The translations under genes and the position numbers were made by a program. The notes below the pieces were generated by a model. That model had not been told where the DNA came from. It ran no database searches and worked only from the letters and a program-made list of their open reading frames with translations. Shown piece by piece: positions 1 through 6,783 of a stretch of 14,325 bases of DNA (position 1 is its first letter; each line of letters starts with the position of its first letter). Origin of the DNA: an uncultured Carnobacterium sp. (lineage in GTDB: Bacteria; Bacillota; Bacilli; Lactobacillales; Aerococcaceae). The stretch is taken from NCBI GenBank assembly GCA_905371865.1, contig CAJPNA010000013.1, positions 1-14,325 on the forward strand. The letters run 5' to 3'.

Positions 1-632
1 TAAAGCGAGTACGGCACTTCGATTTGAACGGCTTCAATTCGCGGGCGCTTCCCAAAGGTTGTAATAATATTGCCACCTGAAAAGGGAGTGTCTACTTGAG
101 TGGATATTCCTTCTTCATGAAAGAGGCGTTGGAGTTGCGCCAGAAGCTCTTCGTTAATAGTTTGTTTCTTGCGCGTTCCTAAAATAATATCGCTGGTTTG
201 AAAAAGCTTGTCATCATAACTATGTAAATCGACCAACAACACTCTTTCATGCTGTTCTAACTTTTCGTTCAGTAGGTTTTCTAAATGAAGATAGTAAGGA
301 CTATAATAACGTTGCAACCAATCCGCTTGTTTTTTCTTAGAAGGATAGTTGTTAAATAGCTGATTGCCTACTTCATCAATTCTAGGAATGATGGGCTGTG
401 TCGCTTTCCCTGTGCGTAGTTTAAAGCGATTCACGTCTACAATATAGCGAGAAACGTTGGCTACTAGAGTCGTCTCAGAAAGTGGGGCCACAAGTTCCTG
501 TAGTTCCCAGTCAGTATGTTCACGCTTGGTTGCTAGATTACAAATCGGAGCAATGTCTTGTGGGATGTCTGTTCCACTGTGCGGAATTGAAATCACAAGA
601 GGAGAATTCGACTGTTTATGAATGACTTGCAT
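1..632 (-). CDS. N-formylglutamate amidohydrolase family protein, 3' part outside window
   Basis: The first 210 codons of a minus-strand gene are visible; the rest runs off the left edge. I recognise the N-formylglutamate amidohydrolase fold (PF05013 type) from IPHSGTDIP at residues 16-24 (H18), HTDWELQEL at 39-47, RYIVDVNR at 62-69 and VDLHSYDD at 134-141 (H137). The histidines and acids in these motifs are the expected metal and substrate ligands. The family hydrolyses N-formyl-L-glutamate, or related formylated or acylated amino acids, to formate and the amino acid. In bacteria with histidine degradation it is the last Hut step, but no hut genes are visible here, so the real substrate is open. 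The start is chosen at ATG 632-630, preceded by an AGAAGG ribosome site. No signal peptide is seen, so it should be cytosolic. It is divergent from pepF. Confidence 0.85.
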   Translation of the reverse strand, partial: MQVIHKQSNSPLVISIPHSGTDIPQDIAPICNLATKREHTDWELQELVAPLSETTLVANVSRYIVDVNRFKLRTGKATQPIIPRIDEVGNQLFNNYPSKKKQADWLQRYYSPYYLHLENLLNEKLEQHERVLLVDLHSYDDKLFQTSDIILGTRKKQTINEELLAQLQRLFHEEGISTQVDTPFSGGNIITTFGKRPRIEAVQIEVPYSL

Positions 633-664
633 CGGAGCACCTTCTTTCGTTTTTCAATATTCCT

Positions 665-693
665 AGTATAGCAAACGATAGGGAGATTGTGTA
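665..693 (-). promoter_or_regulatory. Predicted promoter of the formylglutamate amidohydrolase gene
   Basis: Read on the minus strand, there is an extended -10, TGC-TATACT (TATACT at 670-665). Seventeen bases upstream is TACACA at 693-688, a 4/6 match to TTGACA. The -35 overlaps the -10 of the oppositely directed pepF promoter, so the two promoters probably compete for polymerase. Prediction from consensus only. Confidence 0.55.
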
Positions 694-697
694 TAAT
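669..697 (+). promoter_or_regulatory. Predicted promoter of pepF
   Basis: A perfect TATAAT lies at 692-697, 28 bases before the chosen pepF start, with TG dinucleotides just upstream. The -35 at the right spacing (around 669-674, TAGCAA) is poor, so this promoter depends mainly on its -10. It overlaps the divergent promoter on the other strand. Confidence 0.55.
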
Positions 698-725
698 TGA
701 TACTAACTGAAAAGGAGTGACTATA

Positions 726-2534
726 ATGGCTGAAATTAAATTAGTACCAAGAAGTGAAGTAGATCCTTCTATTACATGGGATATGACTTTATTATATCCA
801 AACGACGAAGCGTTTTACGCAGAGTTGGAGAAACTAAAGAAAGAAATGAAAGTTTTCAAAGAAAAATATGAAAACAAATTAGGGGATTTAGAAGTATTAG
901 ATGAAGCGATTCGCAGGTATGAAGCGATTGAATTAGCAGTATACCGTGCTTCTCATTATGCGGAATTACCAATGGCGGTAGACCGCTTGAATCCGAAAGT
1001 GATTGAAAATGCGACAGCGTTTGAAGCAGTTAGCGTATCCTATGCGGAAAACATGAGCTTTGTGATGACAGAACTCATTTCATTAGATGAAGCCTTCTTA
1101 AACCAATTCGTGGCAGAGAAGAGACCAGACTTAGCCTACTTTGTAGAAAAAGTGATTCGCCAAAAGAAACATACGCTTTCTAAAGATGCAGAACAAGTAT
1201 TATCAAACTTAAGTAGCTTACCAGGTTTCTACCAATTATATGAAGTAACTAAACACGAAGATATGCAATTCGAGTCATTTGAAGCAAATGGTAAGACGCT
1301 TGAAAATAGTTTTGTATTATACGAAAACTTACATGAAATGGACGCGGATAAAGAAGTCCGTCGCGCTGCGGCTAAGAGCTTCTACAAAACATTAAACGCT
1401 TATAAAAATACCGTTGCTAACGAATATATTTCTCAATTGAAGAAAGAAAAAATGATGGCAACGATGCGTGGTTACAATAGTGTCATTGACTACTTATTAG
1501 ATGAGCAAGATGGGGACCGTGAATTATACGATCGTCAAATTCGCATGCTGATGACAAATCTAGCTCCTCATATGCAACGCTATATTAAATTATTAGCCAG
1601 AGAGCATGGAATCTCTGATATGCAATTTATGGATGCAAAAATCAATTTGGATCCAGAGTTTGAAGTGGATATGACGATTGAAGAGTCTCGCGATTACTTG
1701 AAGAAAGCTTTAGGCATTCTTGGAGAAGACTACAAAGTGATGATTGATGAAAGTTATGACAAACGCTGGACAGATTTTCCACAAAACATTGGTAAGAGTA
1801 CTGGTGGGTTCTGTGCGACTATTCCTAACGTTGCCGGATTTATTCTATTATCATGGACAGGTAAAATGAATGAAGTATTCGTGTTAGCGCACGAACTAGG
1901 ACATGCATATCACTTCATGTCAACTGGGAAACATCAATCGATTTTAAATAATGAATGTTCATTATACTTCGTTGAAGCTCCTTCGACATGTAATGAAGTC
2001 ATTGTTTCAAACTACTTACTCAAAACAAGCACAGATGCCCGATTTAAACGTTGGGTGATTAGCAATATGATTAGCCGTACGTACTTCCACAACATGGTTA
2101 CTCACTACATGGAAGCCGTTTACCAAGATCGTATTTACAAGATGATTGATAAGAACGAAATGTTGAACGCTGATGTATTATCAAACGTGAAAAAAGAAGT
2201 GATGCAAGAATTCTTTGGTGATAGCCTTGTTGTGAACGAAGGTGCAGAATTAACTTGGATGCGTCAACCGCACTACTACATGGGATTATATCCATATACG
2301 TATTCAGCAGGTCTTACAATCGGTACTGCAATTGCCAACCAAATCGAAGAAAACCCTGAACACGCTAAAGTATGGTTAGATACATTGTCTAAAGGTGGAA
2401 GCATGTCTGCCAAAGACTTAGCGATTCACGCTGGTTGTGATGTTTCAACAGATGAACCATTGAAACAAGCGATTGCTTATGTGGGACATTTAGTAGACCA
2501 ATTAGAAAGCTTAACAGAGGAATTAAAAGCATAA
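726..2534 (+). CDS. pepF: Oligoendopeptidase F (M3 family zinc metallopeptidase)
   Basis: A cytosolic zinc endopeptidase that cuts medium-length peptides (roughly 7-17 residues in characterised lactococcal PepF), recycling imported or intracellular peptides. The zinc-binding motif HELGH is at residues 389-393, and the downstream E417 in FVEAPSTCNE is the expected third ligand, as in the M3B branch. At 602 residues it has the normal family length. The N-terminal half is acidic and helical, as expected for the PepF N-terminal domain, and no signal peptide is present. I chose ATG at 726 rather than the in-frame GTG at 717, because AAAGGAG at 711-717 is then placed eight bases before the start. 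It is a single-gene unit with its own promoter, ending at a strong terminator, and has no evident link to the fucose genes. Confidence 0.96.
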   Translation: MAEIKLVPRSEVDPSITWDMTLLYPNDEAFYAELEKLKKEMKVFKEKYENKLGDLEVLDEAIRRYEAIELAVYRASHYAELPMAVDRLNPKVIENATAFEAVSVSYAENMSFVMTELISLDEAFLNQFVAEKRPDLAYFVEKVIRQKKHTLSKDAEQVLSNLSSLPGFYQLYEVTKHEDMQFESFEANGKTLENSFVLYENLHEMDADKEVRRAAAKSFYKTLNAYKNTVANEYISQLKKEKMMATMRGYNSVIDYLLDEQDGDRELYDRQIRMLMTNLAPHMQRYIKLLAREHGISDMQFMDAKINLDPEFEVDMTIEESRDYLKKALGILGEDYKVMIDESYDKRWTDFPQNIGKSTGGFCATIPNVAGFILLSWTGKMNEVFVLAHELGHAYHFMSTGKHQSILNNECSLYFVEAPSTCNEVIVSNYLLKTSTDARFKRWVISNMISRTYFHNMVTHYMEAVYQDRIYKMIDKNEMLNADVLSNVKKEVMQEFFGDSLVVNEGAELTWMRQPHYYMGLYPYTYSAGLTIGTAIANQIEENPEHAKVWLDTLSKGGSMSAKDLAIHAGCDVSTDEPLKQAIAYVGHLVDQLESLTEELKA

Positions 2535-2545
2535 TCATCGTAAAC

Positions 2546-2575
2546 AAAAACGCGCTACAATTGTAGCGCGTTTTT
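2546..2575. terminator. Bidirectional intrinsic terminator between pepF and the DeoR gene
   Basis: The 20 bases at 2551-2570 form a perfect palindrome (CGCGCTACAA followed by its reverse complement). It is flanked by an A-run at 2546-2550 and a T-run at 2571-2576. It lies just after the pepF stop. On the minus strand it is followed by TTTTTGTTT, so it can also end transcription of the convergent DeoR gene, whose stop is about 115 bases away. Confidence 0.92.
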
Positions 2576-2689
2576 TCTATATTAACTATTAACAAAAGAA
2601 AATAATAAGATTGGTTTGGCCAACTTAAAAGAGAGTTAGCATTTTTCAACATGTCAATTTTCTTCGTGTATTTTCTCTGTTCTATATTT

Positions 2690-3442
2690 TTACCAAAGAA
2701 TTTCGCATTGAGCACCTACTGTATCTTGGAATGATTCGACGGGGGCTTGATTGGTTACGATATAATCAATTGCGTTGTAATTCGATAGTTTAAAGTAATG
2801 ACTTGTATTGAATTTCGAGTGGTCGGCAAGCAGTATGGACACATCTGAATTAGCTATCATCTGTTGCTTAAAGAGCGCTTGACTATGGTTCGCCTCATAA
2901 GCAGCAAAACGGTCGAGTCCTCGGCAACTCATAAAACAAATATCTGCATGGAAATTATTGATAAAACTCGTTGCAAAATCTCCCAAAGCGGAGTTTGTTC
3001 CATAGCCGATATGTCCTCCGCAAAAGAACAAGGTAATATTTTCATAATTGTTCAACCTACGTGCGATTTCAATCCCGTTTGTAATGACACGTAAATTTTG
3101 AAGAGTTCCTAAGTGAGGTGCAAGCGAAGCACACGTGGATGAACTATCGATAAAAATCGATTGGTTATCCGTTAGGAAAGTGGAGGCAGTTTCTGCTATT
3201 TGTTGTTTACCCTGAGTTTCTTCATGGCTTCTGCTATCGTAAGCGTATTCAACATTGTTTGTAGTAACAAGTCGAACTTCACCATGAGATCGAATGATTT
3301 TTCCTTCTTTTTCCAATTTAATCAGGTCACGCCTCAATGTAGAGGTGGAGCAATACATCAACGCTTCCAGTTGGAAGGTAGAGATGATTTTCCTTTTGGT
3401 GAGAATGTCCATAATACGAGACATTCGCTCTAAAGATACCAT
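2690..3442 (-). CDS. DeoR-family transcriptional repressor of the fucose operon
   Basis: A 250-residue DeoR/GlpR-type regulator. Residues 5-57 form the winged helix-turn-helix with the family signature (TLRRDLIKLEKEGKIIRSHG around 35-54). The C-terminal half is the sugar-phosphate sensing domain, with FIDSSST at 97-103. DeoR proteins usually repress a divergent sugar operon and release DNA on binding a phosphorylated intermediate. L-fuculose-1-phosphate is the likely signal here, by analogy with fucose regulators elsewhere. The start is ATG at 3442, because AGGGGGT sits nine bases upstream. An ATG 33 bases further upstream lies inside the operator repeats and lacks a good ribosome site. The gene corresponds by position and family to fcsR/fucR of other fucose clusters, but the exact symbol is not certain. 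It is probably autoregulated through the TGAAC repeats in its own leader. Confidence 0.92.
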   Translation of the reverse strand: MVSLERMSRIMDILTKRKIISTFQLEALMYCSTSTLRRDLIKLEKEGKIIRSHGEVRLVTTNNVEYAYDSRSHEETQGKQQIAETASTFLTDNQSIFIDSSSTCASLAPHLGTLQNLRVITNGIEIARRLNNYENITLFFCGGHIGYGTNSALGDFATSFINNFHADICFMSCRGLDRFAAYEANHSQALFKQQMIANSDVSILLADHSKFNTSHYFKLSNYNAIDYIVTNQAPVESFQDTVGAQCEILW

Positions 3443-3458
3443 AATAAAACCCCCTAGT

Positions 3459-3483
3459 TGAACGTTTTTGAACATTTATGAAC
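3459..3483. promoter_or_regulatory. Putative DeoR operator: three TGAAC repeats spaced 10 bp
   Basis: TGAAC occurs at 3459-3463, 3469-3473 and 3479-3483, exactly ten bases apart, so all three face the same side of the helix. On the minus strand they read GTTCA and lie from about the transcription start into the leader of the regulator gene. Direct, helically phased half-sites resembling the TGTTC half-site of GlpR fit a DeoR-family operator. An inverted partner, TGAA-TGATG-TTCA at 3502-3514, overlaps the regulator's -35. Binding is inferred, not shown. Confidence 0.6.
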
Positions 3484-3485
3484 AA

Positions 3486-3515
3486 ATTATAGCACATTTA
3501 CTGAATGATGTTCAA
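3486..3515 (-). promoter_or_regulatory. Predicted promoter of the DeoR regulator gene
   Basis: On the minus strand there is a perfect extended -10 TGC-TATAAT (TATAAT at 3491-3486). TTGAAC at 3515-3510 lies 18 bases upstream as a 4/6 -35. The phased TGAAC repeats begin directly downstream, and a further GTTCA overlaps the -35, so autorepression is likely. Confidence 0.72.
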
Positions 3516-3530
3516 TAGTCTATCCACGTA

Positions 3531-3559
3531 TTGTATCCGTTTTCTAAGATTGCTAATAT
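3531..3559 (+). promoter_or_regulatory. Predicted promoter of the fucose operon
   Basis: TTGTAT at 3531-3536 and the extended -10 TGC-TAATAT (TAATAT at 3554-3559) are separated by 17 bases. The fucA start is 23 bases after the -10. This is the only convincing promoter seen for the ten-gene operon. It faces away from the regulator promoter. Confidence 0.65.
3532..3545 (+). promoter_or_regulatory. Cre-like site (candidate CcpA target) in the fucose promoter
   Basis: TGTATCCGTTTTCT matches 12 of 14 positions of the degenerate cre consensus TGWNANCGNTNWCA, with differences at the fifth and last bases. It overlaps the -35 and spacer of the operon promoter, where CcpA binding would block transcription and give glucose repression. 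The consensus is loose, so this remains a candidate. Confidence 0.45.
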
Positions 3560-3582
3560 AGAAACCAGAAAGGGATGATACT

Positions 3583-4305
3583 ATGAATTTTGATGAACAA
3601 GTAGTACGCGAACAAATTTGTGATGTGTGTCGTAAAATGTGGCAACTAGGATGGGTAGCTGCCAATGACGGAAATGTCTCAGTTCGTATTGATGAGGATA
3701 CCATCATCGCAACACCAACAGGTATCAGTAAGAGTTTTATCACACCAGAAAAACTCGTTAAATTGAATATGAAAGGAGAAGTGATCGAAGCCAACGAAGG
3801 TTTCCGTCCTTCAAGCGAAATTAAAATGCATATTCGATGCTATGAAGAACGTGACGATGTGAAATCTGTTGTTCACGCACATCCACCAATTGCAACTGGA
3901 TTTACATTAGCGCATATTCCATTAGATACTTATTCACTAATTGAAAGTGCGATTGTTATCGGTTCAATTCCAATAACACCATTCGGAGTTCCTTCAACAA
4001 TGGAAGTTCCAGATGCGATTACACCATACTTACAAGAACACGACGTGATGTTACTTGAAAACCATGGTGCTTTAACGGTGGGTAGTGATGTAATTACAGC
4101 ATACTACAGAATGGAAACATTAGAACTCGTGGCTAAATCAACATTCCACGGAAGAATGTTATTACTAACAAAAGGCATTGAAGAAAAAGAAATCTCAAGA
4201 GAAAAATTAGAGCAAATGTTCAAAATGCGTGAAAATTACAAAGTAACAGGTCGTCACCCTGGATATAAGAAATACAATCCAGACGGAACTGTTCGTGAAG
4301 TTTAG
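3583..4305 (+). CDS. fucA: L-fuculose-1-phosphate aldolase (class II)
   Basis: Cleaves L-fuculose-1-phosphate to dihydroxyacetone phosphate and L-lactaldehyde in the cytosol. The class II aldolase/adducin fold is clear. GNVSVR at residues 30-35 and TPTG at 44-47 bind the phosphate and carbonyl. SSE at 77-79 supplies the catalytic glutamate (E79). HAH at 98-100 and H161 in ENHGAL are the three zinc ligands. At 240 residues it is about 25 longer than E. coli FucA, mainly through a basic C-terminal tail (GRHPGYKKYNPDG). It starts at ATG 3583 with AAAGGGAT upstream and is the first gene of the operon, 20 bases ahead of fucI. A related aldolase for another deoxysugar phosphate, such as rhamnulose phosphate, cannot be excluded from this gene alone, but the neighbouring fucI and fucU settle the pathway. 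Confidence 0.93.
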   Translation: MNFDEQVVREQICDVCRKMWQLGWVAANDGNVSVRIDEDTIIATPTGISKSFITPEKLVKLNMKGEVIEANEGFRPSSEIKMHIRCYEERDDVKSVVHAHPPIATGFTLAHIPLDTYSLIESAIVIGSIPITPFGVPSTMEVPDAITPYLQEHDVMLLENHGALTVGSDVITAYYRMETLELVAKSTFHGRMLLLTKGIEEKEISREKLEQMFKMRENYKVTGRHPGYKKYNPDGTVREV

Positions 4306-4325
4306 TAAGAATAGGAGGAACAAAA

Positions 4326-6092
4326 ATGATTCAACATCCACGTATTGGGATTCGCCCAACTATTGACGGTCGTCGCCAAGGAGTTCGCGAATCGTTAGAA
4401 GTTCAAACAATGAATATGGCAAAGAGTGTCGCTGCTTTAATCGAGTCTACATTGAAATATCCTGATGGACAACCGGTTGAATGTGTGATTTCACCTTCAA
4501 CAATTGGTCGTGTACCAGAAGCAGCAGCATCTCACGAACTATTCAAAAAATCAAACGTGTGTGCAACAATTACAGTAACACCTTGCTGGTGCTACGGTAG
4601 TGAAACAATGGATATGTCACCTGATATTCCACATGCTATTTGGGGATTCAACGGAACTGAAAGACCAGGGGCTGTATATTTAGCAGCAGTTCTTGCTTCT
4701 CATGCTCAAAAAGGAATTCCAGCATTCGGAATTTACGGTAAAGACGTTAAAGAAGCATCTGATACAGAAATTCCTGAAGACGTTAAAGAAAAAATTTTAC
4801 GTTATGCAAGAGCAGCTCTTGCTACAGGATTAATGAGAGATACAGCTTACTTATCAATGGGTAGTGTATCAATGGGTATCGGTGGTTCAATCGTAGATCC
4901 TGACTTCTTCCAAGAATACTTAGGAATGCGTAATGAATCAGTAGATATGACTGAATTCACTCGTCGTATCGACCGTGGCATTTATGATCACGAAGAATTC
5001 GAACGTGCACTTAAATGGGTGAAAGAAAACGTTAAAGAAGGATTCGACCGCAACCGTGAAGACTTAGTGTTAAGCCGTGAAGAAAAAGATAAACAATGGG
5101 AATTCGTGATTAAGATGTTCATGATTGGACGTGACTTAATGATTGGTAACCCAAGACTTGCTGAACTAGGCTTCGAAGAAGAAGCAGTTGGTCACTACGC
5201 TCTTGTTGGAGGATTCCAAGGTCAACGTCAATGGACAGACCACTTCCCTAACGGAGACTTCATGGAAACATTCCTAAACACTCAATTTGACTGGAACGGA
5301 ATTCGCAGACCATACATCTTCGCAACTGAAAACGATGCGTTAAACGGTGTATCAATGCTATTCAACTACTTATTAACAAACACTCCACAAATCTTTGCGG
5401 ATGTTCGTACTTATTGGAGTCCAGAAGCGGTTGAACGTGTAACAGGACATAAACTTGAAGGCCATGCTGAAAATGGATTCTTACACTTAATCAACTCTGG
5501 TTCTTGTACATTAGACGGTACTGGTCAAGCTACAAGAAACGGTGAACCAGTGATTAAACCATTCTGGGAATTAGAACAAAGTGAAGTAGACGCAATGCTT
5601 GAAAATACTGACTTCCCAGCAGCAAACCGCGAATACTTCCGTGGAGGCGGTTACTCAACTCGCTTCTTATCTAAAGGAAATATGCCTGTAACAATGGTTC
5701 GCTTGAACTTATTGAAAGGCGTTGGACCTGTATTACAAATTGCAGAAGGCTATACACTTGATTTACCTGAAGATGTACACCATACGTTGGATAACCGTAC
5801 AGATCCAGGCTGGCCAACAACTTGGTTTGCTCCTCGCTTAACAGGTAAAGGCGCATTCAAGTCAGTATATGATGTAATGAATAACTGGGGTGCAAACCAC
5901 GGTGCTATCACTTATGGACATATTGGTGCTGACCTTATCACTCTTGCTTCAATGTTACGCATTCCTGTAAATATGCATAACGTTGCAGAGGAAGATATTT
6001 TCAGACCTAAGAACTGGTCATTATTCGGAACAGAAGATTTAGAATCAGCTGACTACCGTGCATGCCAATTATTAGGACCAATTCATAAGTAA
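4326..6092 (+). CDS. fucI: L-fucose isomerase
   Basis: Interconverts L-fucose and L-fuculose (the family often also accepts D-arabinose), using Mn2+. Length (588 residues) and sequence match the E. coli enzyme of 591 residues across the whole protein. The residues aligning with the E. coli metal-site trio E337, D361 and H528 are E335 in ATENDALNG, D359 in FADVRTYW and probably H525 in WGANHG. Other family landmarks are GFNGTERPGAVYLAA and GGFQGQRQWTDHFPNGDF. It is cytosolic and forms a hexamer in known members. It has a strong AGGAGG site eight bases before the ATG and sits between fucA and the PTS EIIB gene. The catalytic set is intact, with no sign of damage. Confidence 0.98.
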   Translation: MIQHPRIGIRPTIDGRRQGVRESLEVQTMNMAKSVAALIESTLKYPDGQPVECVISPSTIGRVPEAAASHELFKKSNVCATITVTPCWCYGSETMDMSPDIPHAIWGFNGTERPGAVYLAAVLASHAQKGIPAFGIYGKDVKEASDTEIPEDVKEKILRYARAALATGLMRDTAYLSMGSVSMGIGGSIVDPDFFQEYLGMRNESVDMTEFTRRIDRGIYDHEEFERALKWVKENVKEGFDRNREDLVLSREEKDKQWEFVIKMFMIGRDLMIGNPRLAELGFEEEAVGHYALVGGFQGQRQWTDHFPNGDFMETFLNTQFDWNGIRRPYIFATENDALNGVSMLFNYLLTNTPQIFADVRTYWSPEAVERVTGHKLEGHAENGFLHLINSGSCTLDGTGQATRNGEPVIKPFWELEQSEVDAMLENTDFPAANREYFRGGGYSTRFLSKGNMPVTMVRLNLLKGVGPVLQIAEGYTLDLPEDVHHTLDNRTDPGWPTTWFAPRLTGKGAFKSVYDVMNNWGANHGAITYGHIGADLITLASMLRIPVNMHNVAEEDIFRPKNWSLFGTEDLESADYRACQLLGPIHK

Positions 6093-6110
6093 GAGAAAGG
6101 AGAGACTAAA

Positions 6111-6407
6111 ATGACAAAAACAATTATTTTAGCCTGTGTCGGTGGATTGACAACAAGTATGCTCGTTGAACGCATTCAAGAAGTAATTTACCGCGATAAA
6201 TTAGATTACTCATTCTACTCAGTAGGGATTACGGGGATTGATACTCTAAAAAATATTGATGTCTTATTATTAGGACCTCAATTAGCTTATTTAGAAGAAA
6301 AAGCAAAAGCTTCACTAAACGTTCCAGTTGCAGTAATTTCAGACGAAGATTTTGAAAATATGCGTGGCGAAGAAGTTCTAAAACAAGCGATTGAATTATT
6401 AGGTTAA
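6111..6407 (+). CDS. PTS EIIB component, lactose/cellobiose family, without a partner EIIC
   Basis: A 98-residue cytosolic phosphocarrier. The N-terminal strand and phospho-loop IILACVGGLTTSML place the phosphorylatable cysteine at C9. LLLGPQLAYL at about 53-62 and PVAVISDEDFENMRGEEVLKQA near the end are typical of lactose/cellobiose-type EIIB. In ordinary systems this domain passes phosphate from EIIA to the sugar held by the membrane protein EIIC. No EIIC gene is found anywhere in the window. It begins 18 bases after fucI with its own AAAGGAG site and is four bases from the EIIA gene. Because the active cysteine is kept, the protein probably still carries phosphate. Its target could be an EIIC encoded elsewhere, or a regulatory partner in this operon. 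Confidence 0.88.
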   Translation: MTKTIILACVGGLTTSMLVERIQEVIYRDKLDYSFYSVGITGIDTLKNIDVLLLGPQLAYLEEKAKASLNVPVAVISDEDFENMRGEEVLKQAIELLG

Positions 6408-6411
6408 ATAA

Positions 6412-6783
6412 ATGAGCGAATCAAACAAATCGGATACGCAACGATTGATGCAACTGATTGTAAAAAGTAGTAAAGTAACAACTTTAGCTTTGCAATCTGT
6501 TAAGAGTGCTCTTGCAGGTGATATTTCATCTGCAAGAAGCATCCTTGATGAAGCGAAGGCTAAGGGAGTAGAAGCACATAATGTTCAAACAGAAATGATT
6601 CAGCAAGAAATTAGAGGCGAGGGGCTAACAACAACGCTCCTATCCGTTCATGCTCAAGATCATTTTATGAACAGTCACTTGCTGCTAGAAGTAGTGAACA
6701 TCATCGTTGATCAACAAGAACAAATAGAAGCGCTGAAAGAGCGTATTACAAAACTGGAACAGGTAGGTGAAATGCATGAGTAA
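6412..6783 (+). CDS. PTS EIIA component, lactose/cellobiose family, with coiled-coil tail
   Basis: A 123-residue helical phosphocarrier. HAQDH at residues 80-84 contains the active histidine H80 (equivalent to H78 of lactococcal IIA-Lac) and the metal ligand D83. EAHNVQTEMIQQEIRGEG is the usual preceding helix and turn. After the normal end of the domain, residues 98-118 continue as a charged helix with hydrophobics at I98, I105, L108, I112 and L115. That heptad spacing suggests a coiled coil. There is no good ribosome site ahead of the ATG; it lies four bases after the EIIB stop, so it is probably made by translational coupling. Its end overlaps the start of the ABC ATPase gene. Like EIIB, it lacks a visible EIIC and may act as a phosphorylation-state sensor, which is inference. 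Confidence 0.85.
   Translation: MSESNKSDTQRLMQLIVKSSKVTTLALQSVKSALAGDISSARSILDEAKAKGVEAHNVQTEMIQQEIRGEGLTTTLLSVHAQDHFMNSHLLLEVVNIIVDQQEQIEALKERITKLEQVGEMHE

Noticed and set aside
717..725. GTG as the pepF start
   Set aside because: The GTG overlaps the ribosome site itself; ATG at 726 is correctly spaced.
2576..2689. Possible small RNA or gene between the pepF terminator and the DeoR stop
   Set aside because: Only AT-rich sequence is present, without a convincing promoter, frame or stable structure.
2389..2715. Minus-strand open frame of 108 codons across the pepF end and intergenic region
   Set aside because: It runs through the strong palindromic terminator, is antisense to pepF, and has no ribosome site or recognisable motif.
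3498..3794. Minus-strand open frame opposite the fucA start
   Set aside because: It is antisense to fucA and across the divergent promoters, and looks like a shadow.
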